Below, piece by piece: positions 8,453 to 16,966 of a DNA stretch of 64,000 nt. The stretch lies in the NCBI RefSeq assembly GCF_000620765.1, contig NZ_JIAK01000005.1, positions 124,001-188,000 on the forward strand, given 5' to 3'. Both the position numbers and the translations under genes were made by a program. Every line of letters starts with the position of its first letter. The stretch's first letter is position 1. The stretch is from Desulfovermiculus halophilus DSM 18834 (GTDB lineage Bacteria > Desulfobacterota > Desulfovibrionia > Desulfovibrionales > Desulfothermaceae). The notes beneath the pieces were generated by a model. It worked only from the letters and a program-made list of their open reading frames with translations. It searched no databases and was not told the origin of the DNA.

Positions 8453-9391
8453 TCATAGCGTGAAGAAGTCCTGCAGGCGCCGTTTGGGGCCTGGATCAAT
8501 CCGGGTCAGGCCCAGGGCCCTGGCATGGGCGAAGGCCTCTTCCCTGGCCTGTGCGGGGATGGGCCCGCAGAGCTCTGGATAGGACCAGGCCTGTCCGCAC
8601 GGCCGGTACTGGTCCATGATGTTTATATAGGTGTCTTTGGAGATCTCCCGGACCACAAAACGCAGCCAATCCATGGTCCCGGCCAGGCGGTCCGGCATGA
8701 GCAGGTGGCGGACCAAGAGCCCGCGGACAGCAGTGCCGTCGTGGTCCAGGACCAGGTCCCCGACCTGCCGATGCATTTCCTTGACCGCCGCCCTGGCCTG
8801 CTGGGGATAGTCCCCGGCCCGGCAATAGATCGCGGCTGGTTCGGGGTGATAGAATTTGATGTCCGGCATGTAGATGTCCACGATCCCTTCCAGCATGCGC
8901 AGGGTCTCAACCCGTTCGTAGCCGGAGCAGTTATAGACCAGGGGCAGATTCAGGCCGGACGCGGCAGCCTCCACCAATGCTTCCAGGATGTGGGGAACAA
9001 CATGGGAGGGGGTGACCAGATTGATGTTTGCCGCCCCATGACGTTGAAGATCGAGCATGATCCCGGCCAGCTGTCCGGCGCGGACCGGGTGTCCTTGGTC
9101 TGTGTCGTGGCTGATGTCGTAGTTCTGGCAGAAGACACAGCCGAGGCTGCATCCGGCAAAAAATACGGTCCCCGAGCCCCGGCTTCCGACCAGAGGAGCT
9201 TCCTCTCCATAGTGCAGATGGGCCGAGGCAACCACCGCCCGGCGTCCGGTCCGGCAATAGCCGAGCTCTCCCTTGCTTCTGTTGACCCCGCACTGTCTGG
9301 GGCATAGATTGCATTCGGCCAAGGCGTCTACCGCCTGCTTGGCTCTGGCAACCAGAAGGTCACGGCTTACGTGTGCGTATCCCGGAGTCAT
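8453..9391 (-). CDS. radical SAM protein, PflA-like (COG1313 type)
   Basis: A 312-residue protein related to pyruvate formate-lyase activating enzymes. The radical SAM cluster motif CxxxCxxC reads CSLGCVFC (about residues 84-91). An N-terminal cysteine set (CNLCPRQC, plus C in ELGYCRTG) is typical of this subgroup. Later motifs include NINLVTPSHVVPHI and VYNCSGYE, then MPDIKFY. Family members have been suggested to activate glycyl radical enzymes, but no glycyl radical partner is in the window and the substrate is unknown. Start ATG 9391 has AGGA about 12 bases upstream. The gene precedes the PFKFB-like gene on the same strand and is divergent from rdgC. Confidence 0.85.
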   Translation of the reverse strand: MTPGYAHVSRDLLVARAKQAVDALAECNLCPRQCGVNRSKGELGYCRTGRRAVVASAHLHYGEEAPLVGSRGSGTVFFAGCSLGCVFCQNYDISHDTDQGHPVRAGQLAGIMLDLQRHGAANINLVTPSHVVPHILEALVEAAASGLNLPLVYNCSGYERVETLRMLEGIVDIYMPDIKFYHPEPAAIYCRAGDYPQQARAAVKEMHRQVGDLVLDHDGTAVRGLLVRHLLMPDRLAGTMDWLRFVVREISKDTYINIMDQYRPCGQAWSYPELCGPIPAQAREEAFAHARALGLTRIDPGPKRRLQDFFTL

Positions 9392-9478
9392 ACCTGTGGT
9401 CCTGATCACGGCTTGCGTACAGTATGAAAAATGCCTTGTTCCAGACCGGAGGTCAACACGCAAACCAAAGGAGACGGC

Positions 9479-10093
9479 ATGGGCATCATGTCAGCCAGCG
9501 GGAGCTTTACCCGGTACCGGATTGTAGAGGATGTGCCCAAAGGGCTGTGGCTGGAGATCCAGGATCGCCTGGCCGGGGACAGCTTCCAGGAGATCGAGGA
9601 TACAGCCGATGAAAATGCGTGGGGATGGGTGAGTATTGAGGACATGCTGGATACGCAATGGGCTTCAGGATCCCCGTTTAAAGGCGAGTATGTGGCTTTT
9701 GCCCTGCGTTTGGATACCCGGCGCATCCCCGCCGCGGTATTTAAAAAACATTATCAGGTTGCCCTTCAGGAGGCCACAGCCAAGGCCAAGGAGCAGGGCA
9801 AGAAATTCGTCGGCCGGGAGGCCAAGAAGGAGCTGAAGGAGAACGTCAAACTGTGGCTTTTGAGGCAGACTCTGCCGGTTCCGGCAATCTTTGACGTGGT
9901 CTGGAACATGCGGACCAACCGGATACTTCTGGGCTCGACCCAGAGGACGGCCCGGACCCTGTTCGAGGACCAGTTTGCCAAGACCTTTGAACTCCACCTG
10001 GAACCCCTGACTCCGTACTACCTGGCCGCCAATCTGGGCGGAGAGGAGGTGCACACCAAGCTTGAAGAATACGAGCCGGTGGTCTACGTGTGA
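9479..10093 (+). CDS. rdgC: RdgC-like recombination-associated protein (short form)
   Basis: A 204-residue protein beginning MGIMSASGSFTRYRIVEDVP. RdgC of gamma-proteobacteria is about 300 residues and forms a DNA-encircling ring that restrains RecA. This copy is about one third shorter and resembles the short forms I associate with sulfate reducers. Seen here: the N-terminal FTRYRI strand, FALRLDTRRIPAAVFKKHY, a charged helix rich in Lys/Glu (about 105-125), and WNMRTNRILLGSTQ followed by FEDQFAKTFELHLEPLTPYYLA. Start ATG 9479 follows AAAGGAGA. It diverges from the radical SAM gene and converges on xerC. The name depends on remembered family resemblance, so function is moderately sure. Confidence 0.72.
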   Translation: MGIMSASGSFTRYRIVEDVPKGLWLEIQDRLAGDSFQEIEDTADENAWGWVSIEDMLDTQWASGSPFKGEYVAFALRLDTRRIPAAVFKKHYQVALQEATAKAKEQGKKFVGREAKKELKENVKLWLLRQTLPVPAIFDVVWNMRTNRILLGSTQRTARTLFEDQFAKTFELHLEPLTPYYLAANLGGEEVHTKLEEYEPVVYV

Positions 10094-10183
10094 GACCGCA
10101 TGCAGGCCTCAACCGCAAGGGTTTGAAGGCCAGCCGTCTTCATGCCTGGCCGCAGCCGGGGTTTGGTTTGTCTTCGAGCCCCG

Positions 10184-11101
10184 CTAGCTCTTGGCCCGGG
10201 GGTGGGTCTGGTCGTAGATCTGAGCCAGGTGGCCCAGGCTGAGGTGGGTGTAGCGCTGGGTGGTGGACAGGGAGGAATGGCCCAGGAGCTTTTGAACCGA
10301 GCGCAGATCAGCGCCGGACTCCAGCAGATGGGTGGCAAAACTGTGGCGCAACACGTGGGGCGAGATGGACTGAGGCAGGCCGGCCATGGAGGCCAGGCGG
10401 TCCAGAACTCGGTTGGCCTGCCGGCGTTGAAGGCGTTTTCCCCGCCGGCCCAGGAAAAAGGCCTCTTGGTCATAGGCCGCCGGAAAGGCGAAACGATGAT
10501 CAAGGTAGCGAAGCAGGCGATCTCTGGCCTCAGAGGTCAGGGGGACAACCCGCTCCTTGCTGCCTTTGCCGGTGACCCGCACCACATGCTGGCCAAGGTC
10601 CACATCCTGGAGATTGAGCCGGATGGCCTCACTGATCCGCAGCCCCGAGCCGTAGAGGAGCTCGGCCAGGGCAACGTCCCGCAGGGCCTGGGGGTCGGTG
10701 CCCGCGGCCTGGTCCAAAAGGGCGAAGACCTGGTCCACGTTCAGGCAGGTGGGGTGGGACGCGGAATGTTTGGGATTCTTGAGTCCTGAGCTGGGATCGG
10801 ACCCGATCAAGCCCTGACGGAGACAGAAGCGGAAGAAACCGCGCAGAGTGGAAAGCTTTCGGGAAATGCTGGTCTTGGCCGTTCCGGTCCGGTGCAGGTC
10901 GGCGATAAAGGCCTGGAGAAAAGCGCGGTCCAGCTCTTCCGGATGCTCCAGGCTGGAGTGCCGAAAGCGGGCAAAGGCGTCCAGGCGGCGCAGATCGTTG
11001 GCATAGGCCTCCACGGTCGCATCGGCCAGGCCCTTCTGAGTGCTCAGGTAGGTCAGGTAACCGTGGACCGGTTCGGGGAGATCGGTGAGATTTTGGTCCA
11101 T
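10184..11101 (-). CDS. xerC: tyrosine recombinase of the XerC/XerD type
   Basis: A 305-residue site-specific recombinase. The N-terminal SAM-like DNA-binding domain (about 10-100) is followed by the catalytic domain with all conserved residues: R in GSGLRISEA, K in GKGSKER, HVLRHSFATH, LLGHSSLSTTQRYTH with the nucleophilic Tyr. Length and motifs fit housekeeping Xer proteins that resolve chromosome dimers at dif rather than a phage integrase, and there are no phage genes nearby. Whether it is XerC or XerD cannot be settled. Two ATGs lie at 11107 and 11101; AAAGG is correctly spaced only for 11101. dprA lies upstream on the same strand. Confidence 0.92.
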   Translation of the reverse strand: MDQNLTDLPEPVHGYLTYLSTQKGLADATVEAYANDLRRLDAFARFRHSSLEHPEELDRAFLQAFIADLHRTGTAKTSISRKLSTLRGFFRFCLRQGLIGSDPSSGLKNPKHSASHPTCLNVDQVFALLDQAAGTDPQALRDVALAELLYGSGLRISEAIRLNLQDVDLGQHVVRVTGKGSKERVVPLTSEARDRLLRYLDHRFAFPAAYDQEAFFLGRRGKRLQRRQANRVLDRLASMAGLPQSISPHVLRHSFATHLLESGADLRSVQKLLGHSSLSTTQRYTHLSLGHLAQIYDQTHPRAKS

Positions 11102-11216
11102 GTGCATGCCTTTCTTCTGGGGCAGCAGTCTGCCCCACATCTGATCTGAACAGGCTGCGGGCCGCAAAGACGCAAGGGATTATGGGCTCCGGGGCAACCT
11201 TGATGCGTCGATGGGC

Positions 11217-12368
11217 TCAGGCCAGGGCGTAGTACATGCCGCTTTGCTGCTTAACCACGCCTTTGAGCTCCAGCATGAGCAGGGTCTGGCTCACCTTGTT
11301 GCTTTCCCAGCCCAGCTGCTGGGTCAGGGTATCGATGTGCACCTGGGCGTCGGCGAGCAGGAGGCGGGCCAAAGCCTGCTCCTCTGATCCCAGGTGATCC
11401 AGCTTTGAAGCTGCGGGCTGGGCTGCGGCAGATGAGGACTGATCCTGAGCGGACTCCTCGTGATCTGTGGGCAGTTGGAAGGCCAGCTCCTGCAGGACAT
11501 CTTCAGCTGAGCGGGTCAGCACCGCCCCCTGTCGGATCAGGTCCAGGCATCCGACGAAGCTGGGGGCCGTGGCCTGGCCGGGGACTGCAAACACCTCCCG
11601 GTTGTACTCCAGGGCCAGACGGGCAGTGATCAAGCTGCCGCTTTTCTGGGCCGCCTCCACAACCACCACGCCCATGCTCAAGCCGCTGATGATTCTGTTC
11701 CGGCGGGGAAAATTGTAGGCATCCGGTTCGCTCCCAGGAGGAAACTCGGTAAGTGCCAGTCCGGCAGCTGTGATTTTGGACCACAAATCAGCGTTTTGAG
11801 CCGGATAGACCCGGTCCAGGCCGGTGCCCAAAACGGCAATTGTCCGCCCTTGATCCCGCAGACCGGCGAAATGGGCCAGGCGGTCGATGCCCAGGGCAAA
11901 GCCGGAAACAACGCTTACTCCGGCTTGAGACAGGCCGGAGGCTATGCGCCGGGCCATATTCTGGCCGTAGGGGGTGCATTTTCTGGAACCGACTATGGCG
12001 ACGCACGGGGAACGGAGCAGGGCCCGGTCCCCGATCAGATACAGGTACAGGGGGGGATCCGGTATCTGACGCAAGGAATCCGGATAGTCCGGGTCTGTAT
12101 ACATGACCACCCGGTCCTGCCTGCGGCGCACCTGCTCCAGCTCAGCACCGGCGGGGTCCCGCCACTTTTCCTGGGTGAAAATATCTGCTACTGAAGGGCG
12201 CACGAGCTGGTCCCGGCTCCATCGGTCTGCCGCTGTGACCGCATAATGGGCCGATCCGTAGGCCTGGATCAGTTTCTTGCAGGTTCGTGTTCCCAAGCCC
12301 TCTGTGTGCCGCAAGGCGAGGCAGGCCCAGAATTCCTGTGCCCGGGATGGAGAGTGTGCACTGGCCAT
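11217..12368 (-). CDS. dprA: DNA-processing protein DprA
   Basis: A 383-residue protein that loads RecA on incoming single-stranded DNA during natural transformation. The Rossmann-type core shows VAIVGSRKCTPYGQNMARR, VVSGFALGIDRLAH, TIAVLGTGLDRVYP, EFPPGSEPDAYNFPRRNRIISGLS and VVVVEAAQKSGSLITARLALEYNREVFAVPG. An N-terminal helix-hairpin-helix-like segment and a C-terminal winged-helix (about 325-383, ALARLLLADAQVHIDTLTQQLGW) are both present, giving the full three-part plan. It precedes xerC on the minus strand with a 115-bp gap. No other competence genes are in the window. Confidence 0.95.
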   Translation of the reverse strand: MASAHSPSRAQEFWACLALRHTEGLGTRTCKKLIQAYGSAHYAVTAADRWSRDQLVRPSVADIFTQEKWRDPAGAELEQVRRRQDRVVMYTDPDYPDSLRQIPDPPLYLYLIGDRALLRSPCVAIVGSRKCTPYGQNMARRIASGLSQAGVSVVSGFALGIDRLAHFAGLRDQGRTIAVLGTGLDRVYPAQNADLWSKITAAGLALTEFPPGSEPDAYNFPRRNRIISGLSMGVVVVEAAQKSGSLITARLALEYNREVFAVPGQATAPSFVGCLDLIRQGAVLTRSAEDVLQELAFQLPTDHEESAQDQSSSAAAQPAASKLDHLGSEEQALARLLLADAQVHIDTLTQQLGWESNKVSQTLLMLELKGVVKQQSGMYYALA

Positions 12369-12449
12369 AGGCTGTCACAAGGTCAGGGGTTGGATCCGGA
12401 AATATCGAGCCTAGGCCAAAACGCCTTTTTTTTCAATCTGGAGCTGATG

Positions 12450-13376
12450 ATGGACGAGTACTTTCGCCTGGGGCTGGAGATCTTCGGCGTCATGGCCGGC
12501 ATTGCGCTGGCCATTCAGGCCGGGGGGGCAACAGTGGCCTGGGGCAGCCAGGTATGGGGCTGGCAACGGCGGGCATCCTTTCTGGACAAGTTCGGGCGGC
12601 AGATGCTGGGCCTGAGCATGGTTGGCTTTCTGGGGGCTGTTGTCTTCGCCCTTGCCGGGCTTGGTCTGGGACATCTGCGGTATGGACTGCACATCCAAAG
12701 CGCAATGGCCGGTCTGCCCTGGCTTGCTGCGTCCTGGCCTTTGGCCGGGCTGGGCCTGGGCCTGGTTTTTTCCCTCCTAGCCGCCAAGACATGGAAGCCC
12801 CTAAAGCGGCGCAAAGCGGTGCAAGCCCTTGTCCTGCTTCCGGCCTGGCTCAGTCTGTGGGCCGGTCTGTATACTGGGCTGAATCTCTATTTCCAGGGGT
12901 TTCTGCACATGTTTTCTCCCGCCCGGGCCCCGGGCCTGGAAGCCGTATGGCAGGTACCGCTCTCCCCGGCCTGGGTGCTGCTTGCGGGCCAGGCCCTGGT
13001 TGTCGGCCTGGGGGGAGCAGGGGCGGCAGGCATGGTCTACCTGCTGACCCGGAGAAACATTGAGGACTTCGGCCGGGACTATTACCGCTTTGCCCTGCCG
13101 CATGCGGCCAAGTGGGCGGCCGTGCTTTTGGTGCAGGCCTTTTTTCTGGCCTGGGTGGCGGACAGGCAGGCTTTGGCCCTGTGGCTCCTTCCTTGCCGGG
13201 AGATGATCGCTCTGGGAGCGGCGCTGGGAGGATTTGTCGTGTACGGGGTGCTGCTCATTGTTTTCCTGCGCAGCGAAAATCCCCTGCGAGCCAAGGCATC
13301 GGCCCTGGGGGCCAGTGGAGTGGGAATTGCTTCCGCAGTGGCGGCCGCTCTGAGCCAGCTGTGGCTCTGGAGCTGA
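12450..13376 (+). CDS. predicted 8-TM membrane protein of unknown function
   Basis: A 308-residue protein that I do not recognise. About eight hydrophobic segments are evident, around residues 8-30, 50-74, 86-108, 118-140, 170-197, 213-232, 238-264 and 280-303. They are rich in Gly, Ala, Leu and Trp with few charges inside. No Cys motif, transporter signature or catalytic motif stands out; His residues are sparse (GFLHMF, LPHAAKW). ATG 12447 and 12450 are adjacent; GGAG at 12440-12443 is better spaced for 12450. The frame is open upstream into dprA territory, but that part is antisense shadow. It is followed after 55 bp by the THUMP methyltransferase gene and may be co-transcribed. Confidence 0.7.
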   Translation: MDEYFRLGLEIFGVMAGIALAIQAGGATVAWGSQVWGWQRRASFLDKFGRQMLGLSMVGFLGAVVFALAGLGLGHLRYGLHIQSAMAGLPWLAASWPLAGLGLGLVFSLLAAKTWKPLKRRKAVQALVLLPAWLSLWAGLYTGLNLYFQGFLHMFSPARAPGLEAVWQVPLSPAWVLLAGQALVVGLGGAGAAGMVYLLTRRNIEDFGRDYYRFALPHAAKWAAVLLVQAFFLAWVADRQALALWLLPCREMIALGAALGGFVVYGVLLIVFLRSENPLRAKASALGASGVGIASAVAAALSQLWLWS

Positions 13377-13431
13377 GGGGCTGACCGCTCAGCCTGGCCT
13401 GCGTGCACCCCTGCCCGGGGAACAGATCTTC

Positions 13432-14570
13432 ATGTACAGATACCAGAAGAACAGCCGGTTCATTGCCCAGGTAGTCGACGGGCTGGAATACCTGGCTCAG
13501 GGGGAGGTCGAGGGGTTCGGGGCGGACAGCGTCCGCCGGGGCTATCGGAGCCTCTCCTTCCGGGCGGACCCGGCCTCCCTGTACCGGATTGTGTTCAATA
13601 CCCGGATTATTTCCAGGGTGCTCGTCCCCCTGCTTCGTTTCGACTGCCACAGCGACCGCTATTTGTACAAGACTGCGGGCAAGATCAACTGGGCGGATCT
13701 TATCGGTCCGGACCAGCGCTTTGCCGTGTTCTCCAATGTCAGTCACAGCCGGATCCGCCATTCCCGGTACGCCGCCCTCAAGCTCAAGGACGCCATAGTG
13801 GACCAGTTCCGGGAGCGAACCGGACGCAGGCCGGATGTGGATCCTCAATCTCCGGATGTGTGGATCCATCTGCACCTGGAGAACAACAGGGCCACCATCA
13901 GCCTGGATGCCTCAGGCGGTTCCCTGCACCGCAGGGATATCGGCGGGTCTCTGTCCCGGCTCCGATGCAGGAAACCCTGGCAGCCGCGATGATCACGTTT
14001 ACCGGCTGGGATGCCCAGACTCCCTTGTTCGATCCCATGTGCGGCTCCGGAACCCTGCTCTGCGAGGCCCTGATCAAGGGGGCCAGGATCCCGCCCGCTC
14101 TGTTGCGTTCCCGCTTCGGCCTGGAGCATATGCCGGATTTCGATTCCAGTCTGTGGGCCGAGGTGAGAGGAATGAGCCAATCCTTAGGCCGGAATCTGCC
14201 CCAGGGGCTGATCAGGGGAAGCGATGTGGATCAGCACGCGGTTCGGGCGGCCAGGACCAATTGCAGTCAGCTCCCGGGAGGGAAAGGGATCGTCTTGCAA
14301 GAGACCGGATTTGTCGATGCTCCGGGGCTGAACGAAGGAGTCATCGTCTGCAATCCGCCTTACGGACGGCGGCTGCAGGATAAACGACAGACGGCTGAGC
14401 TGCTGGAATCCTTCGGCCGCTTTCTGCGCCGGCGCTGCTCCGGGGCAACTGCCTACGTCTATTTGGGAAGCAGGGAGCTGCACCGTCAGATCCCCTTGTC
14501 TCCGGCCTGGACCAAGGATCTGTCCAACGGAGGACTGCAGGGCTGTCTGGCCAAGTACAGGATCAGATGA
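13432..14570 (+). pseudogene. THUMP-domain RNA methyltransferase (RlmL/YpsC type) with a -1 frameshift
   Basis: Two overlapping frames together encode one roughly 379-residue class I SAM-dependent RNA methyltransferase. Frame one (13432 to about 13936) carries the ferredoxin-like/THUMP part ending ...ISLDASGGSLHRR. The other frame resumes at GYRRVSVPAPMQETLAAAM and runs to 14570, with the SAM loop DPMCGSGTLLCEA and the catalytic NPPYG. The family reads LHRRGYR across the junction, so one G is missing in the run at 13934-13936 (GGG for an expected GGGG). Translated as is, the first frame stops at 13992. It could be a recent inactivating mutation, programmed slippage or a sequencing error. Downstream codons look intact, so inactivation would be recent. 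Confidence 0.85.
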
Positions 14571-14670
14571 AGAAGATGGATAAAGGGACGAAGCCGTTCA
14601 GCCGGCGGGTGCTGCCGGCGTTTCAGAACGGGCCGGGCTGGATGTGCAAGGCGTTCCGGCAAGATACGCG

Positions 14671-14708
14671 AAAGGGACCGCGGCTGGTGAAGTGCCTGCG
14701 GTCCCTTT
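14671..14708 (-). terminator. hairpin just downstream of tRNA-Leu
   Basis: AAAGGGACCGC (14671-14681) and GCGGTCCCTTT (14698-14708) form an 11-bp perfect stem with a 16-base loop. It begins five bases after the CCA end of the minus-strand tRNA. The T-run on that strand is short (three), so termination strength is uncertain. Confidence 0.65.
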
Positions 14709-14713
14709 GAGGA

Positions 14714-14801
14714 TGGTGCCGGGGGTGGGAATCGAACCCACATGGGCCAAAGGCCCGCGGGATTTTGAGTCCCGTGCGTCTACCAGTTCCGCCACCCCGG
14801 C
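14714..14801 (-). tRNA. tRNA-Leu (anticodon CAA)
   Basis: 88 nucleotides including an encoded CCA. On the minus strand it reads GCCGGGGTGGCGGAACTGG at the 5' end. The anticodon arm CGGGA-CTCAAAA-TCCCG gives anticodon CAA. A long variable arm (GGGCCTTTGGCCC) marks it as class II. The T arm GTGGGTTCGATTCCCAC precedes the acceptor strand CCCCGGC-ACCA. It reads UUG codons. Confidence 0.97.
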
Positions 14802-14855
14802 GGCTTGTTCGATTTATAAGGGACTCGGGTTCTGCTGTCAACACAAGGAGTGACC

Positions 14856-15077
14856 ATGCGTTTGGACGATGCCTACATCGAGGAGCTGACCGCCTATATC
14901 AAGTCCGGAGAGCTGGGCGAGGATTTTGAGTATTCCCCTGAGGAAAGGCGGTACGAAATACTGGACTTTCTGGAAAAGGTGATGGAGCTGGGAGAAGTCG
15001 CGGATGAGGCGGCCACCAAGATCATCTTCAAGAATACCCAGCTGGGTCAGGTGATGGGCGAAAAGACCCAGAAATAG
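14856..15077 (+). CDS. small conserved-looking acidic protein, unknown function
   Basis: A 73-residue protein (MRLDDAYIEELTAYIKSGEL...), acidic and predicted mostly helical, with no known motif and no membrane segment. ATG 14856 has AAGGAG ending five bases before it, a strong translation signal; a GTG two codons upstream is less likely. Its last 31 bases overlap the 3' end of rsmG on the other strand, so the two messages are complementary there. It starts 55 bp after the 5' end of the divergent tRNA-Leu. The strong ribosome site and regular composition support a real gene. Confidence 0.7.
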   Translation: MRLDDAYIEELTAYIKSGELGEDFEYSPEERRYEILDFLEKVMELGEVADEAATKIIFKNTQLGQVMGEKTQK

Positions 15078-15703
15078 CGGATGAGATCAGGTTGCACCGG
15101 GTAGGGGACCTCCTCCTGCATCCTCCAGCCCGGAGGGCAAATCCGCTCCGGCCCCCAGCTTTGGTTGGAAAAGACGATGACCCGCCCATTGGGGGCCAGA
15201 AGGGGCCGAACCTTGGGGAGCAGCTCGTCCCAGGGGCACATGGCCCGGCTGAGGATGAGGTCGGCCGAGGTCGGGTCCAGATCCCCGGCCCGGCAGGTCC
15301 GGACATGCGTGCGCTGCAGGTCCAGGGTGCGCACGGCGTGATGGAGGAATAAGCTCCGCTTTTGGCGCGGCTCAACCAGCAGGCACTCCCCGGGGGGCCA
15401 GACGATACGCAGGGGGATTCCGGGCAGTCCCGCGCCCGCTCCCAGGTCCAGGCTCAGAGGGTGTTCCGGCAGGTCCAGGCGGTGCAGGAGCTCGGCCAGG
15501 TGCAGGCTGTCCTGGACCAGAAAGCGATATGCAGACAGCCAGTCCTGCTTGCCGATGAGATTGATTTTGGCATTCCAGGTCAAGAGCTCTGAGATGTACC
15601 GGGCCAGCTGACTGGCTGCTGAGGAGTTCAGCCAGGGGAAGTCGGCAGCGGCCATCCGGCTCAACTCTTTGACCGGGACATGGCTAGGGGAAGCGTTTTT
15701 CAT
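15047..15703 (-). CDS. rsmG: 16S rRNA (guanine(527)-N(7))-methyltransferase RsmG
   Basis: A 218-residue methyltransferase. Motifs are ELLTWNAKINLIGKQD (about 40-55), FLVQDSLHLAELL, the SAM loop LSLDLGAGAGLPGIPLRIVWP, LLVEPRQKRSLFLHH, and ILSRAMCPWDELLPKVRPLL in the substrate region. RsmG modifies G527 in the decoding centre of 16S rRNA using S-adenosylmethionine, and its loss is known to give low-level streptomycin resistance. It stands alone rather than beside gidA/mnmG and overlaps the small ORF at its 3' end. Upstream, 15704-15912 is an AT-richer gap with no gene that probably holds divergent promoters. Confidence 0.93.
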   Translation of the reverse strand: MKNASPSHVPVKELSRMAAADFPWLNSSAASQLARYISELLTWNAKINLIGKQDWLSAYRFLVQDSLHLAELLHRLDLPEHPLSLDLGAGAGLPGIPLRIVWPPGECLLVEPRQKRSLFLHHAVRTLDLQRTHVRTCRAGDLDPTSADLILSRAMCPWDELLPKVRPLLAPNGRVIVFSNQSWGPERICPPGWRMQEEVPYPVQPDLIRYFWVFSPIT

Positions 15704-15912
15704 GTCAGACTGGGAGTTGAAATTTTCGGTTCCTGGACCCAGGAAATGGAAAGATGGACATGCGCGTTTGTTGTAAGAGTATAGTGCATTTATCTTGTTG
15801 AATAAATTTGATTATTAGCCATCCTTTGCACCTATGGCTATGCTTTACCTTTCCCCGGAATTCAGGTACAAATTTTGGTTTTCCATTTTGTGGTCAACCC
15901 AGGGAGAAGTCA

Positions 15913-16884
15913 ATGGCTGAGCTGACCAGGACATTCAGCGGGGTTCTCTTCCCCGGTCAAGGCTCCCAGGAGCGGGGCATGGGTCGGGATATTGCTGAAT
16001 TCGACACCCAGGTCATGGATTTGTGGCGGGCGGCGGAGAAAAAGTGCGGGGCCGAGCTGAGGGAGATATTCTGGGACGGTGATGAGCAGGCCATGACCGA
16101 GACCCGCTATCAGCAGCCCGCCCTGTTCTTGACCGGTCTGGGGCTGTGGCGGCATGTGGGCGCATGCCTGGCGCCTTCATGCATGGCCGGGCACAGTGTC
16201 GGTGAGTTCACCGCCCTGGCGGCGGCCGGGGCCCTGGCTGCGGATGAGGCCTTGGATCTGGTCTGCGTCCGCGGACGGCTGATGTACGAGGCCGGGGAGC
16301 AGCGGGCCGGAAGCATGGCTGCAGTGCTCAAGCTGGAGCAGGATGTGGTCCGGGATATTGTCCACCGGGTGGGTGCAGAAACCGGGGAGGAGCTGTGCGT
16401 GGCCAATTGCAACAGCCCGCAACAGACCGTGATAAGCGGGGCCAGACCGGCTCTGGAGCGGGCCGGGGAAAAAGTTCGGGAGTGCAGGGGCAGATATAAA
16501 GAACTCCCGGTCAGCGGGGCCTTTCATTCCCGGCTGATGGAGGAGCCGGCCAAGGAACTGGCCGGGGTCATGCAGAACGTCACCTGGAAAGCGCCCAGGA
16601 TCCCGGTCCATTTGAACGTCACCTCCCGGACCGCCCGAACCGCAGGGGAGATTGCGGAGGCCATGTCCAGACAGATGATATCCCCGGTGCTCTGGTCCCA
16701 GATTATTCTGGACCAGTGGGACCAGGGCGTTCGCAGGTGGTGGGAGCTGGGGCCCAAAGGGGTTCTGACCCGGCTTATGCGACATATCCTAAGCGAGAAA
16801 ACAGAGCCCTGGGAGGCGGAGTTCGTCGCCACCCTGCAGGGAGTTCAGCAGATGCTGGGGGACGCAACAGAAGGCCGCCCTTGA
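15913..16884 (+). CDS. fabD: malonyl CoA-acyl carrier protein transacylase
   Basis: A 323-residue enzyme that moves malonyl groups from CoA to ACP for fatty acid synthesis. It begins VLFPGQGSQERGMGRD near residue 10, has the nucleophile elbow MAGHSVGEFTAL (Ser about 93), and the catalytic His in VSGAFHSRLM (about 203). NCNSPQQTVISG and the C-terminal WELGPKGVLTRLM are also typical. ATG 15913 is preceded by AGGGAGAAG; the frame runs open upstream through a low-GC leader that is not family sequence. No other fab gene is adjacent, and argS follows. Confidence 0.96.
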   Translation: MAELTRTFSGVLFPGQGSQERGMGRDIAEFDTQVMDLWRAAEKKCGAELREIFWDGDEQAMTETRYQQPALFLTGLGLWRHVGACLAPSCMAGHSVGEFTALAAAGALAADEALDLVCVRGRLMYEAGEQRAGSMAAVLKLEQDVVRDIVHRVGAETGEELCVANCNSPQQTVISGARPALERAGEKVRECRGRYKELPVSGAFHSRLMEEPAKELAGVMQNVTWKAPRIPVHLNVTSRTARTAGEIAEAMSRQMISPVLWSQIILDQWDQGVRRWWELGPKGVLTRLMRHILSEKTEPWEAEFVATLQGVQQMLGDATEGRP

Positions 16885-16966
16885 GGTCCCTTGAACCGAC
16901 ATCGGCCACCCAGCGGCGTCAGCCGCGAGACAGGGCCTAAAACTCAGCTTGCAGATACGAGGCACA

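Noticed and set aside
10184-11101. Xer protein as a sign of prophage or integron
   Set aside because: No phage, attachment-site or cassette features are near; length and motifs fit a chromosomal Xer recombinase.
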